A stretch of DNA of 64,000 nt from Streptomyces sp. MMG1121 (GTDB lineage Bacteria > Actinomycetota > Actinomycetes > Streptomycetales > Streptomycetaceae). A program made the translations under genes and the position numbers. The notes under the pieces were generated by a model. The model was not told the origin of the DNA, made no database searches, and saw only the letters and a list, made by a program, of their open reading frames with translations. The stretch spans positions 310,001-374,000 of the forward strand of contig NZ_LGDV01000001.1 of the NCBI RefSeq assembly GCF_001280015.1, given 5' to 3'. Positions 25,713 to 34,309 of the stretch are shown here, piece by piece. Each line of letters opens with the position of its first letter. Within the stretch, counting starts at the first letter, position 1.

Positions 25713-25946
25713 TCACTCCTCGTCGGCATCCCCTTGCTGGGCCTTGTCGTGCCAGCGCGGATCGGTCTCCCACTCCAGGTTGCGCTCGGCGGCCGTCCGC
25801 ATCGCGTGCTCGGCCTCCTCGCGGCTGGTGTACGGCCCGAAACGGTCCTTGGCCGGGCACTCCGGCCCCTCCTCGACCTTGCCGTGCACCAGGCAGTAGT
25901 ACCACTCGCCCGGCTTGCCGACGGTGCGCTTCTTGAACAGGGGCAT
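25713..25946 (-). CDS. 77-residue conserved protein
   Basis: The product starts [18 protein letters not shown] and continues [38 protein letters not shown]. It has a CxxH-like first motif and PEC, so zinc binding is possible. The second half resembles the SPOR-like 'F-G-P-Y-x-S-x-E-E-A' turn. It is encoded convergently to the MFS gene (adjacent stop codons) and divergently from map. Small proteins of this type are widespread in Streptomyces; role unknown. Confidence 0.8.
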   Translation of the reverse strand: MPLFKKRTVGKPGEWYYCLVHGKVEEGPECPAKDRFGPYTSREEAEHAMRTAAERNLEWETDPRWHDKAQQGDADEE

Positions 25947-26004
25947 GGACAGCTCCTCTCGCCACGGACATGTTCCCCCATCTCCGCTGGATAGACTCGC
26001 TGGC

Positions 26005-26862
26005 ATGTCTGGCCAGTCGCTGCTCGTACCAGGGGAGCTGTCCCCCACCCGTTCGGTCCCCGGAAACATCCGCCGCCCCGAGTACGTCGGCAAGCCCGCG
26101 CCGACCCCGTACACCGGGCCGGAGGTGCAGACCCCCGAGACCATCGAGGCGATGCGGATCGCCGGCCGTATCGCCGCGCAGGCGATGGCGGAGGCCGCGA
26201 AGCTCATCGCGCCCGGGGTCACCACGGACCAGTTGGACGCCGTCGCCCACGCGTACATGTGCGACCACGGCGCCTATCCGTCCACGCTCGGCTACCGCGG
26301 CTTCCCGAAGTCGCTGTGCACGTCGGTCAACGAGGTCATCTGCCACGGCATCCCGGACTCGACGGTCCTCAGGGACGGCGACATCGTCAACCTGGACGTG
26401 ACGGCGTACATCGGCGGGGTGCACGGCGACAACAACGCCACCTACCTGGTCGGGGACGTGGACGAGGAGTCGCGGCTGCTGGTGGAGCGGACCCGGGAGT
26501 CCCTCACCCGCGCGATCAAGGCGGTCAGGCCGGGCCGGCAGATCAACATCATCGGCCGGGTCATCGAGTCGTACGCCAAGCGCTTCGGCTACGGCGTCGT
26601 CCGTGACTTCACCGGCCACGGGATCAACTCGTCGTTCCACTCCGGCCTGATCATCCCGCACTACGACAGCCCGCACGCGACGACGGTCATGCAGCCGGGC
26701 ATGACGTTCACGATCGAGCCGATGCTGACGCTGGGCACCCACGAGTACGACCTGTGGGAGGACGGCTGGACGGTCGTGACGAAGGACCGCAGGCGGACGG
26801 CCCAGTTCGAGCACACGCTGGTGGTGACGGACACCGGCGCGGAGATCCTGACCCTGCCGTAG
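26005..26862 (+). CDS. map: Type I methionine aminopeptidase
   Basis: A 285-residue cytosolic enzyme removing the N-terminal methionine from nascent proteins. It has an actinobacterial N-terminal extension of about 40 residues containing a PxxP-rich stretch, then the pita-bread fold. Metal ligands fit the family: [16 protein letters not shown] (two Asp), [11 protein letters not shown] (His), FTIEPML (Glu) and QFEHT (Glu). The -10-like TAGACT (25992-25997) ends 7 bases before the ATG, indicating a leaderless or nearly leaderless mRNA. A terminator follows. Confidence 0.96.
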   Translation: MSGQSLLVPGELSPTRSVPGNIRRPEYVGKPAPTPYTGPEVQTPETIEAMRIAGRIAAQAMAEAAKLIAPGVTTDQLDAVAHAYMCDHGAYPSTLGYRGFPKSLCTSVNEVICHGIPDSTVLRDGDIVNLDVTAYIGGVHGDNNATYLVGDVDEESRLLVERTRESLTRAIKAVRPGRQINIIGRVIESYAKRFGYGVVRDFTGHGINSSFHSGLIIPHYDSPHATTVMQPGMTFTIEPMLTLGTHEYDLWEDGWTVVTKDRRRTAQFEHTLVVTDTGAEILTLP

Positions 26863-26891
26863 CGCCGCGCCCGCCCCGGCCGGAACCTGAC

Positions 26892-26914
26892 GCCCGCCCT
26901 CTGCGAGGGCGGGC
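26892..26914 (+). terminator. Terminator after map
   Basis: GCCCGCCCTC (26892-26901) and GAGGGCGGGC (26905-26914) form a perfect 10-bp stem with a TGC loop, followed by TTCCTCTT. Confidence 0.88.
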
Positions 26915-26923
26915 TTCCTCTTG

Positions 26924-26948
26924 TAGACTTTTACCGACATGGTGTCGG
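26924..26948 (+). promoter_or_regulatory. Promoter -10 and palindrome of the heme oxygenase gene
   Basis: TAGACT (26924-26929) is a good -10 box. It is followed at the likely transcription start by CCGACA-TGG-TGTCGG (26934-26948), extendable to 9-bp arms with one mismatch. It does not resemble the DmdR/DtxR iron box, so a different repressor would be needed. Confidence 0.5.
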
Positions 26949-26971
26949 CAAGACGCTGAGGGGACGGCCTC

Positions 26972-27619
26972 ATGGACTCCTTCTCGACCCTCATCCGCAC
27001 CGCATCACATGAGCAGCACGTGGTGGCAGAGACCTCGTCCTTCATGAGCGACCTGCTCGGCGGAAGGCTGGGCGTGGCCGCGTACGCGCGCTACACCGAG
27101 CAGCTGTGGTTCGTGTACGAGGCGATGGAGGCCGGCGCCGACCGGCTGGCGGCGGATCCGGTGGCGGGGCCGTTCATCCGGCCCGAGCTGCTGCGGCTGG
27201 CCGCGCTGGAGCGGGACCTGGCGCATCTGCGGGGTGCCGGATGGCGGGCGGGACTGAGCGCGCTGCCCGCGACCCGGGCGTACGCGGACCGGGTCCGGGA
27301 GTGTGCCGAGTGCTGGCCCGGCGGCTATGTCGCCCACCACTACACGCGCTATCTGGGCGATCTGTCCGGCGGCCAGATCATCCGCGACAAGGCGGAGCGG
27401 ACGTGGGGCTTCACCAGGAAGGGCGACGGGGTGCGCTTCTACGTCTTCGAGGGCGTCTCCAACCCGGCCGCGTTCAAGCGGGGTTACCGGGAGCTGCTGG
27501 ACGCGATCCGGGTCGACGACCTGGAGAAGCAGCGGGTCATAGCGGAGTGCAAGGAGGCGTTCGCCCTGAACACGGCGGTGTTCAGGGCCCTGGGTGAGGA
27601 GTTCCCGCTGAGCGCCTGA
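26972..27619 (+). CDS. Heme oxygenase (biliverdin-producing)
   Basis: A 215-residue all-helical protein of normal HmuO/HO-1 size. It opens heme to biliverdin, releasing iron and CO. The proximal heme ligand is most likely H16 in HEQHVVAETSSFMSDLL, aligned by spacing with Corynebacterium HmuO. The distal helix signature YTRYLGDLSGGQ supplies the flexible glycines and the catalytic aspartate. No heme-uptake (hmu/hta) gene adjoins it, but efeOBU lies 1.7 kb away, so local iron acquisition is a theme. The 3' end overlaps the convergent PhzF gene by 38 bases. Confidence 0.95.
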   Translation: MDSFSTLIRTASHEQHVVAETSSFMSDLLGGRLGVAAYARYTEQLWFVYEAMEAGADRLAADPVAGPFIRPELLRLAALERDLAHLRGAGWRAGLSALPATRAYADRVRECAECWPGGYVAHHYTRYLGDLSGGQIIRDKAERTWGFTRKGDGVRFYVFEGVSNPAAFKRGYRELLDAIRVDDLEKQRVIAECKEAFALNTAVFRALGEEFPLSA

Positions 27620-28283
27620 CGCCGCCTAGGCGCTCCGGCCGGCGTTCCAGGAACACCCGCCCGCCGATCTCCACCCAGCCGTGCGGCTGCGGGGCGGTGA
27701 GGATCTGGGAGCCCTTGCCCTGGGTGATGTTGAGGGCGCGGCCCAGTTGACCGGTGAGCAGGAGGGCCGCCGCGCCGGTGGCCTCGTCCTCGTCGATACC
27801 GTCGTTCCGGCCGGGGAAGGCGCGGGCGCGGATCCGGCCGGCCGCCTCGTCCTCCCACGCCCAGGCATAGATCCACTCACCCGGCGGCGGTACGTCGAGG
27901 GCGTCGACCTCGGCGGGGGTGGCGTGGCGGCGCAGGGTACGCGGCGGCGCCCATTCCGCCCGGGCCTCGATCCAGCTGAACTCGCCGTCCAGCCGGGCGC
28001 CGACGACTCCGGCGGGGGTGACCAGTTCGGGCACGTCGAGCAGCCAGGCGGTGCCGACGCAGGGGTGACCGGCGAAGGGCAGCCGCAGGGTGGGGGTGTA
28101 GATGTCGATGACGCCGCGCTCGGGGTCGTCCACGAACACGGTCTCGCTGAAGCCGAGTTCGGCCGCGAGCGCCTGCCGGCCGCCGCGCTCGGGCAGGACC
28201 GAGCCCTCGCGGACGACAGCGAGTGCGTTGCCGTGGTCACCGTGCGGTCCGCAGAAGACGCGGAGTACGTCGTAATCAGTCAC
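27582..28283 (-). CDS. PhzF-family isomerase-like protein
   Basis: A 233-residue protein with the diaminopimelate-epimerase-like fold of PhzF. It shows the N-terminal VFCGPHGDHGNALAVV (usual VF...GNPLAVV), the LGFSETVFV motif with the catalytic-site Glu, the IDIYTPTLRLPFAGHPCVGTA glycine-rich loop, and GIDEDEATGAAALLL. It is shorter than PhzF proper (about 280), so a compact variant. Substrate unknown; phenazine genes are absent. It overlaps the upstream gene by 8 bases and is probably translated with it. Confidence 0.88.
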   Translation of the reverse strand: MTDYDVLRVFCGPHGDHGNALAVVREGSVLPERGGRQALAAELGFSETVFVDDPERGVIDIYTPTLRLPFAGHPCVGTAWLLDVPELVTPAGVVGARLDGEFSWIEARAEWAPPRTLRRHATPAEVDALDVPPPGEWIYAWAWEDEAAGRIRARAFPGRNDGIDEDEATGAAALLLTGQLGRALNITQGKGSQILTAPQPHGWVEIGGRVFLERRPERLGGVRRSAGTPHPGP

Positions 28284-29166
28284 TCGGGAATTGAAACATC
28301 GCGGGGCCGGCGAGCGCGTGCCAGGCGGGGGCTCCGCCGGAAAGGGGCCAGGTGCGGATGGCCGAGGGATCGTAGGGCAGCTCGGCCAGGACGTCGCCGA
28401 CGCCGCGCTCCGAAGTCGCGCGCTGCCGCTCGGTCTCGGGCGTGGCGGGGCGTGCGGCCAGCCGGCGCACGCGCTGTCGATGGCCTTCGGCCATCGCCTC
28501 CGCGTCCCGGCGCCACAGCTCCTCGTCGCGCAGGCGGGTCAGGACGACGCACTCCGGGCTCCGCCCCTCGGCCAGGGCCGCCACCGCCCGGTCGTGGCCG
28601 TCGAGGAGGAGCCAGCCGTCGAGGAACGGCACCCACCACAGCAGGACGGGTGCGAGGGTGCCGTCGCGCAGGTGCTTGCGGTACGCCTTCACCCGGGCGG
28701 CGTCGGGGGCGGAGAGCCGGCGCAGGGGCAGGATGCCGTGCCAGCCACCGCCGCAGTACAGCTCCAGCAGCCCGCCGGGCCAGGTGTCGACGAGGTCGGT
28801 GGTCCAGATGCCCGGCGCGAATGCGGTGCGCGGGGACAGCTGCCAGCGGCCGTCGTACAGAGGCGCCCCCTCGGACCGCTCCAGCCAACGGGCGTACTGG
28901 TGGCCCCAGTCGACGGCCGAGCGCATCCGGGGGGAGTCGACGGGCGGCAGTGGTGAGCGGTAGGCGCCGAGCCGGTGCAGGTGGAGGTCGTGGCAACAGC
29001 CGTCTCCGGTGAGCGCGCCCAGCAGCACGGCGCGCTCGCCCTGCCGGAGCAGTTTCAGCCGTCCGCCCTCGGCGGTCTCGAAGCGCAGCGCCGGCGGATC
29101 CGGCCGGTCCCGGATGTCCAGTACCAACCGTCCGGCCGCCGGTGTTTCCCTGCGCGCGTTCCCCAT
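28276..29166 (-). CDS. Conserved hypothetical protein
   Basis: A 296-residue protein starting MGNARRETPAAG (a non-ATG start 9 bases upstream is possible). It is rich in Trp and Leu, with WLLLDGHDRAVAALAEGRSPE, a DGHxR motif like those of ParB/sulfiredoxin-fold proteins. GDGCCHDLHLHRLG has a Cys-Cys and two His. No signal peptide or membrane helix. It is coupled to the PhzF-like gene (8-base overlap), suggesting a two-gene unit transcribed divergently from efeO. No function assigned. Confidence 0.78.
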   Translation of the reverse strand: MGNARRETPAAGRLVLDIRDRPDPPALRFETAEGGRLKLLRQGERAVLLGALTGDGCCHDLHLHRLGAYRSPLPPVDSPRMRSAVDWGHQYARWLERSEGAPLYDGRWQLSPRTAFAPGIWTTDLVDTWPGGLLELYCGGGWHGILPLRRLSAPDAARVKAYRKHLRDGTLAPVLLWWVPFLDGWLLLDGHDRAVAALAEGRSPECVVLTRLRDEELWRRDAEAMAEGHRQRVRRLAARPATPETERQRATSERGVGDVLAELPYDPSAIRTWPLSGGAPAWHALAGPAMFQFPSD

Positions 29167-29224
29167 GCCGCCCACCCTGCCACGCGCCTTGTGAGACCTG
29201 GATCACGCCCCCGAAAGGTATGAG

Positions 29225-29258
29225 CAAGGTAAGGCTCAGGTAAGTTAGGCCAGCCTCA
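29225..29258 (+). promoter_or_regulatory. Tandem iron-box-like sites before efeO
   Basis: Two 19-base sequences, CAAGGTAAGGCTCAGGTAA (29225-29243) and GTAAGTTAGGCCAGCCTCA (29240-29258), match the actinobacterial DtxR/DmdR consensus TTAGGTTAGGCTCACCTAA at about 14 and 13 positions by my count. They overlap by four bases, centred 15 bases apart, 34-67 bases before the efeO start, the right place for iron-dependent repression. Confidence 0.7.
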
Positions 29259-29291
29259 CCACACCAGATTCGCCATTCGCCGGGAGCCTGC

Positions 29292-30428
29292 ATGCGAGCC
29301 GTCCGACTGACCGTCACCGCCGCCACGACCGTGGCCGCTCTGACCGCCCTCTCGGCCTGCACCGCGAAGAGCGACGCCAAGGACGGCGACGCCGTCCGGG
29401 TCACCGCGGCCGACTCCAGGTGCGACACCTCCACGGCGTCGGTCCCGGCCGGCCAGGTCACGCTGAAGATAGAGAACACGGGGTCGAAGGCCACCGAGGT
29501 CGAGATCCTGTTCCCGGACGACCGGATCGTCTCCGAGAAGGAGAACATCGGGCCGGGGACGAAGTACACGCTGACCGCCGAGGTGAAGGCCGGGGCGTAC
29601 GAGATCGCCTGCCGGCCGGGGATGAAGGGGCACGGTGTCCGGCAGAAGCTGACCGTGACCGGCGGTGGCGGCACCGCCCGGCGCGATCCCGCGCTCGACC
29701 GGGCCGTCGCCGAGTACCGCCAGTACGCCCAGGACCAGGCCGACGCCACGCTGCCGCTCGTGGAGGCCTTCGTGAAGGCCGTCAAGGCCGGTGACGTCGA
29801 CGCCGCGAAGAAGGCCTACGCGCCCTCCCGGCTCGGCTGGGAGCGCACCGAGCCGGTCGCCGAGTCCTTCGGTGACATCGACCCCAAGGTCGACATCCGC
29901 AAGCCCGACCTGGAGCCCGGGCAGAAGTGGACCGGCTGGCACCGCCTCGAGCAGGCGCTGTGGGAGAAGAAGACGGCCGGGGACGAGGAGAAGGCCCTCG
30001 CCGGCCGGCTGCTCACCGACCTCAAGGACTGGCAGAAGCGGGTCGGCAAGGCCGAGATCACCCCGACCTCCATGGCCAACGGCGCCAAGGAGTTGCTGGA
30101 CGAGGTCGCCAAGGGCAAGGTCACCGGCGAGGAGGAGTTCTACTCGCACACCGACCTGGTCGACTTCAAGGGCAATGTCGAGGGCGCGCAGAAGGCGTAC
30201 GAGCTGCTGAAGCCGGTCGCCGCGAAGAACGACCCGGCTCTCGCCAAGGAGCTGGACAAGCAGTTCGCGGCCCTGGACACGCTGCTGGACAAGTACCGCC
30301 CGGACAAGGGCTCCTACGGCTTCGTCTCCTACGACAAGGTCGGCGGGGAACAGCGCAAGGAGCTGTCGGACGCGGTGAACGCGCTCGCCGAGCCGCTGTC
30401 CGAGCTGGCCGCGACGGTGGTGAAGTAG
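29292..30428 (+). CDS. efeO: EfeO iron-binding lipoprotein (cupredoxin plus imelysin domains)
   Basis: A 378-residue lipoprotein. The lipobox LSAC places the lipidated cysteine at C23. Residues about 35-125 form a cupredoxin-like domain (VPAGQVTLKIENTGSKATEV...YEIACRPGMKGHG, with Cys, Met and His as possible metal ligands). The rest is an M75/imelysin helical domain with the WHRLEQALW (HxxE) metal motif. EfeO is thought to bind iron outside the membrane and pass it to EfeU. It is first in an efeO-efeB-efeU operon; two iron-box-like sites precede it. Confidence 0.95.
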   Translation: MRAVRLTVTAATTVAALTALSACTAKSDAKDGDAVRVTAADSRCDTSTASVPAGQVTLKIENTGSKATEVEILFPDDRIVSEKENIGPGTKYTLTAEVKAGAYEIACRPGMKGHGVRQKLTVTGGGGTARRDPALDRAVAEYRQYAQDQADATLPLVEAFVKAVKAGDVDAAKKAYAPSRLGWERTEPVAESFGDIDPKVDIRKPDLEPGQKWTGWHRLEQALWEKKTAGDEEKALAGRLLTDLKDWQKRVGKAEITPTSMANGAKELLDEVAKGKVTGEEEFYSHTDLVDFKGNVEGAQKAYELLKPVAAKNDPALAKELDKQFAALDTLLDKYRPDKGSYGFVSYDKVGGEQRKELSDAVNALAEPLSELAATVVK

Positions 30429-30430
30429 GC

Positions 30431-31678
30431 ATGGCCGGGGCAGGCGGCAGCACCCCCTCGCGACGGGCGCTGATCGGCTGGGGCGGAGCCGGGCTCGCGC
30501 TCGGTGCCGCCGTGGCCGGCGGTGCCGTGGCGATCGCGGGCGATGACACGCAGGCGGCCTCCGCCGCCGAAGCGGGCGGCGCGGTGGAGTTCCACGGCGC
30601 CCATCAGGCCGGTATCACCACCCCGGTGCAGGACCGGCTGCACTTCGCCGCGTTCGACGTGAAGACCGACGACCGCGAAGAGTTCGTCCAGATGCTCAAG
30701 GACTGGACGGAGGCGGCCCGGCGGATGACCGCGGGCAGGTCGGTCGGTGAGGGCGCCTACGGCGGGCTCGCCGAGGCCCCGCCGGACGACACCGGCGAGG
30801 CGCTGGGGCTCAGGCCGTCCCGGCTGACACTGACCATCGGCTTCGGGCCGTCCCTCTTCGACCGGTTCGGGCTGAAGGACCGACGGCCGCCGGCCCTCGT
30901 CGACCTGCCCGCCTTTCCCGGGGACGCCCTGGACAAGGCCCGTACCGGCGGTGACCTGTGCGTCCAGGCCTGCGCCGACGATCCGCAGGTCGCCGTGCAC
31001 GCCATCCGCAACCTCGCCCGCATCGGCTTCGGCAAGGTCGCCGTGCGCTGGTCCCAGCTGGGCTTCGGCAAGACGTCCTCGACCACCCCGGACGCGCAGA
31101 CCCCGCGCAATCTGTTCGGCTTCAAGGACGGCACCCGCAATATCGCGGGCACCGAGAGCGACCGGCTGACGAAGCACGTGTGGGCCGGGGGCGCGGACGG
31201 CCCCCACTGGATGGCGGGCGGGTCGTACCTCGTCGCCCGGCGCATCCGCATGAACATCGAGACCTGGGACCGGACCTCGCTCCAGGAGCAGGAGGACGTG
31301 TTCGGGCGGGACAAGCGCGAGGGCGCGCCGGCCGGCCGGGCCAAGGAGCACGACGAGCCGTTCCTGAAGGCGATGAAGCCGACCGCGCACGTGCGGCTCG
31401 CGCACCCCGAGGCCAACGGCGGGATCACCATCCTGCGCCGGGGCTACTCCTTCACGGACGGCACCGACGGCCTCGGCCGCCTGGACGCGGGCCTGTTCTT
31501 CCTGGCCTACCAGCGCGACGTGCGCGAGGGGTTCATCCCGTTGCAGCGCCGGCTGGCCGCGCACGACGCCCTGGGCGAGTACATCCAGCACGTGGGGTCG
31601 GCGGTCTTCGCGGTTCCCCCCGGCGTCCGGGACTCCGGCGACTGGTGGGGCCGGTCGCTGTTCACGAAGGAGGCGTAG
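30431..31678 (+). CDS. efeB: EfeB Tat-exported DyP-type peroxidase
   Basis: A 415-residue heme peroxidase starting 3 bases after the efeO stop. A Tat signal is present (SRRALIGWGGAGLALGAAVA), so the enzyme is folded with heme before export. The DyP signature GFKDGT (31121-31138) gives the catalytic Asp, and the proximal heme His is likely in THV/HVRLAHP further on. RMNIETWDRTSLQEQEDVFGRDK is typical of EfeB. Its family role is oxidising Fe2+ to Fe3+ for EfeU, or releasing iron from heme; the second is debated. Confidence 0.95.
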   Translation: MAGAGGSTPSRRALIGWGGAGLALGAAVAGGAVAIAGDDTQAASAAEAGGAVEFHGAHQAGITTPVQDRLHFAAFDVKTDDREEFVQMLKDWTEAARRMTAGRSVGEGAYGGLAEAPPDDTGEALGLRPSRLTLTIGFGPSLFDRFGLKDRRPPALVDLPAFPGDALDKARTGGDLCVQACADDPQVAVHAIRNLARIGFGKVAVRWSQLGFGKTSSTTPDAQTPRNLFGFKDGTRNIAGTESDRLTKHVWAGGADGPHWMAGGSYLVARRIRMNIETWDRTSLQEQEDVFGRDKREGAPAGRAKEHDEPFLKAMKPTAHVRLAHPEANGGITILRRGYSFTDGTDGLGRLDAGLFFLAYQRDVREGFIPLQRRLAAHDALGEYIQHVGSAVFAVPPGVRDSGDWWGRSLFTKEA

Positions 31679-31684
31679 CAGCCC

Positions 31685-32557
31685 GTGTTCTCCAACTATC
31701 TGATCGGCCTGCGCGAGGGGCTGGAGGCGTCGCTCGTCGTCTGCATCCTCATCGCCTATCTGGTCAAGACCGGCCGCCGGGACGCCCTGAGGCCGATCTG
31801 GGTCGGCATCGGGATCGCGATCGCCCTCGCGATGGGCTTCGGGTGCGCCCTCGAATTCGGCTCCCAGGAGCTGACGTTCCAGGCGCAGGAGGCGCTCGGC
31901 GGCTCGCTGTCGGTCGTCGCCGTCGTCCTGGTGACCTGGATGGTGTTCTGGATGCGGCGCACCGCCCGGCATCTCAGGTCGGAACTGCACGGCAGGCTGG
32001 ACGCCGCCCTCGCGATGGGCACGGGCGCGCTGGTGGCCACCGCGTTCCTGGCCGTCGGCCGGGAGGGCCTGGAGACCGCCCTGTTCGTGTGGGCGTCGGT
32101 GCACGCGGCGAGCGACGGCACCCCGCGCCCGCTGATCGGTGTCGCCCTCGGCCTCGCCACCGCCGTCCTCCTGGGCTGGCTGTTCTACCGGGGCGCTCTG
32201 AAGGTCAACCTGGCGAAGTTCTTCACCTGGACCGGCGCCATGCTGGTCGTGGTCGCGGCGGGCGTGCTGGCGTACGGCGTCCACGATCTGCAGGAGGCCG
32301 ACCTGATCCCGGGCATCAACAGCCTGGCCTTCGACATCAGCGGCGCCGTCCCGCCGGACAGCTGGTACGGCACCCTGCTCAAGGGCGTGTTCAACTTCCA
32401 GCCGGACCCCACGGTGGTCCAGGTCACGGTGTGGCTGCTGTACCTGGTCCCGGCGCTCGCGGTGTTCTTCGCCCCGGTAGGGTTCGCCTCCGGGAAGGCG
32501 AAGGTGAAGGGACCCGATGAGCAGGGATCGCAGCCCGCGCAGGCTCCGCAGGCGTGA
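31685..32557 (+). CDS. efeU: EfeU ferrous-iron permease (FTR1 family)
   Basis: A 290-residue membrane protein from a GTG start 6 bases after efeB. Two REGLE motifs (LREGLEASLVV in helix 1 and GREGLETALFV in helix 4) are the iron-translocation signatures of Ftr1/EfeU. Seven helices are traceable, ending with a short charged tail. With EfeO and EfeB it forms an iron uptake system across the single actinobacterial membrane. The following lipoprotein gene overlaps its end by 41 bases, suggesting continued co-translation. Confidence 0.95.
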   Translation: MFSNYLIGLREGLEASLVVCILIAYLVKTGRRDALRPIWVGIGIAIALAMGFGCALEFGSQELTFQAQEALGGSLSVVAVVLVTWMVFWMRRTARHLRSELHGRLDAALAMGTGALVATAFLAVGREGLETALFVWASVHAASDGTPRPLIGVALGLATAVLLGWLFYRGALKVNLAKFFTWTGAMLVVVAAGVLAYGVHDLQEADLIPGINSLAFDISGAVPPDSWYGTLLKGVFNFQPDPTVVQVTVWLLYLVPALAVFFAPVGFASGKAKVKGPDEQGSQPAQAPQA

Positions 32558-33509
32558 CCGAAACGCACTCATAGCAGCCTCGCTGACCGTTTTGTCGCTG
32601 ACGGCGAGCGGGTGCGTGGTGGTGCACGGGGAGCGGGAGGTGCTCCCCACGGCCACCCGCGCCGAGGCCGCCAGGGCGGTCACCGCGTTCACGACCGCGT
32701 ACAACAAGGCCGACAAGGCCTTCGACAGCTCCCTCGACGCGCCCTACGTCACCGGTCCGTTCGGCGACATCGACGCCGCCCGGCTGAAGGCCGGGCACAC
32801 CAACAGTCCGTCGGGCAACGCGGATCACGTGCCGTTGAAGCTGTCGGACGTGAGGATCACGATCCCGAAGAAGGCCGGCTGGCCGCGCTGGTTCGTCGCC
32901 GACGCCAGGGGCAACAAGGCGGGCGCCGACCGCTGGCTGCTGGTGTTCACCCGGCACGGCCTCGGCGAGCGGTGGCAGGTGGCGTATCTGACGCTCCTCG
33001 CGCCGGACGCCGTACCGAGGTTCACGACGGACAAGGACGGCTGGGCCGAGGCCGTACCGGCCGACTCGGCTCGGCTCGCCGTCGCGCCCGGCAAGCTGAG
33101 CCAGGGCTATGTGACGTACCTGCAGAAGGGCGGGAAGTCCTTCGCCGACGGCTCGTACACGAGCGTCGAGCGCGCGAACCGCGCCCAGCGGGCGCACAAG
33201 CCGGGTCTGGTCACGCAGTTCATCGACAAGCCGCTGACGAGCGGCGACTACGCGCCGCTGGCCCTGCGCACGGCGGACGGCGGGGCGCTGGTGTTCTTCA
33301 CCACGCACCACTACGAGAAGCGGACCGTCGCCGCGGGCACCACGATGCCGGCCCAGAACAAGGACGTGCAGGCCCTGACCGAGGGCGAGGTGAAGCAGTC
33401 CCTGACCCTGGAGTTCATGTCGAACGAGGTCGCCCTGGACCCGGCGGGCAGCGGCGCGGTGTCCATGCTGGGCCGGGTGCCGGGGCTGACGTCGGCGCAG
33501 GGCGCGTAG
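32517..33509 (+). CDS. Lipoprotein of unknown function, DUF8094-like
   Basis: A 330-residue protein starting inside efeU. A basic N-terminus (RRLRRRDRN) and hydrophobic stretch lead to the lipobox LTASGC near residue 33, so it is probably lipid-anchored outside the membrane. The mature part (AFTTAYNKADKAFDSSL, WPRWFVADARGN, WLLVFTRHGLGERWQVAYLT) resembles conserved Streptomyces lipoproteins with an NTF2-like alpha/beta fold. The overlap with efeU links it to the iron operon, but a role in iron transport is only inferred. Confidence 0.8.
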   Translation: MSRDRSPRRLRRRDRNALIAASLTVLSLTASGCVVVHGEREVLPTATRAEAARAVTAFTTAYNKADKAFDSSLDAPYVTGPFGDIDAARLKAGHTNSPSGNADHVPLKLSDVRITIPKKAGWPRWFVADARGNKAGADRWLLVFTRHGLGERWQVAYLTLLAPDAVPRFTTDKDGWAEAVPADSARLAVAPGKLSQGYVTYLQKGGKSFADGSYTSVERANRAQRAHKPGLVTQFIDKPLTSGDYAPLALRTADGGALVFFTTHHYEKRTVAAGTTMPAQNKDVQALTEGEVKQSLTLEFMSNEVALDPAGSGAVSMLGRVPGLTSAQGA

Positions 33510-33516
33510 CCGGGCC

Positions 33517-34245
33517 TCAGTGCCTGAGGGGCCAGGCCGCGCCCTGGTGCTCGGCGCCCGTGTACCGGGCGCAGGCGTCGGTCAGGGTCTCCAGGAGGCT
33601 GAGCGGGTCCGGCAGCGGGTGCTCCGGGCCGCGTACCCAGCGGACCTGCTGGTCGTCGCCCGGGAGCCGGGCGGGCGGTACGAGGACGTACGACCCCCGG
33701 CAGTGCCAGCGCAGGCCCGGGTGCTCGTCCATGGTCTCGGGGTGGCAGTCCAGCTCACAGGGCCACCACTCGTCCTCGTCCTCGGGGGTGCCGCGGGTGA
33801 GGGTGAAGAACAGCATGCGGCCGTCGTCGCTCTCGGCGACCGGACCGACCTCGACATCGGCGCCGAGCAGCCGCTCCAGGGCCTCCCGGCCGGCCTGCAG
33901 GGGCACGTCGAGGACGTCGTGGGTCATGCCGGTGGCGGTGATGAAGTTGGCCTGCGGCTGGTGCCGGGCCCAGCGCTCGATCTGGGCGCGGTCGGTGGTG
34001 GACTGCGTCTGCCAGGCGAACGACACCGGGTGCCGGGCCGGGGTGGGACAGCCGACGCGGTCGCAGGAACAGCGGTAGCCGGGGGCGGGGTACGCGGCGG
34101 GGGCGAGCGGCAGGTCCGCCGCCGCGGCGGCGAGCAGCAGGGCCTCACGGCCGTCGGTGCCGGCGGCTTCCTTCGGGCGGCGGCCACGCAGCCACTGGGA
34201 GAGTCTGCCCTGCCGGCCTGACCGGTCGCCGAACGTCGCGCTCAT
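33517..34245 (-). CDS. Bifunctional primase-polymerase N-terminal-like protein
   Basis: A 242-residue protein with the prim-pol (AEP) fold seen in actinobacterial stand-alone relatives. A basic N-terminus is followed by YRCSCDRVGCPTPARHP (a Cys cluster likely binding zinc), then ANFITATGMTHDVLDVPLQAGREALERL, matching the D-h-D catalytic strand region. There is no helicase partner or phage gene nearby, and the length is that of a single domain. It may be a repair protein or inactive. The end is 8 bases from the convergent lipoprotein gene. Confidence 0.82.
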   Translation of the reverse strand: MSATFGDRSGRQGRLSQWLRGRRPKEAAGTDGREALLLAAAAADLPLAPAAYPAPGYRCSCDRVGCPTPARHPVSFAWQTQSTTDRAQIERWARHQPQANFITATGMTHDVLDVPLQAGREALERLLGADVEVGPVAESDDGRMLFFTLTRGTPEDEDEWWPCELDCHPETMDEHPGLRWHCRGSYVLVPPARLPGDDQQVRWVRGPEHPLPDPLSLLETLTDACARYTGAEHQGAAWPLRH

Positions 34246-34309
34246 CTATCGCCTCGCCTCGGTACTCGCCTCGCTGGGTGTGCGGACAGCATGCCTTATC
34301 GTCCCATCT

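Noticed and set aside
26972..27619. An iron box for heme oxygenase
   Set aside because: No sequence in 26863-26971 fits the DmdR consensus; only an unrelated palindrome is present.
30329..32716. A 795-codon minus-strand frame across efeB-efeU
   Set aside because: Low-complexity antisense translation; the plus strand encodes clear EfeB and EfeU.
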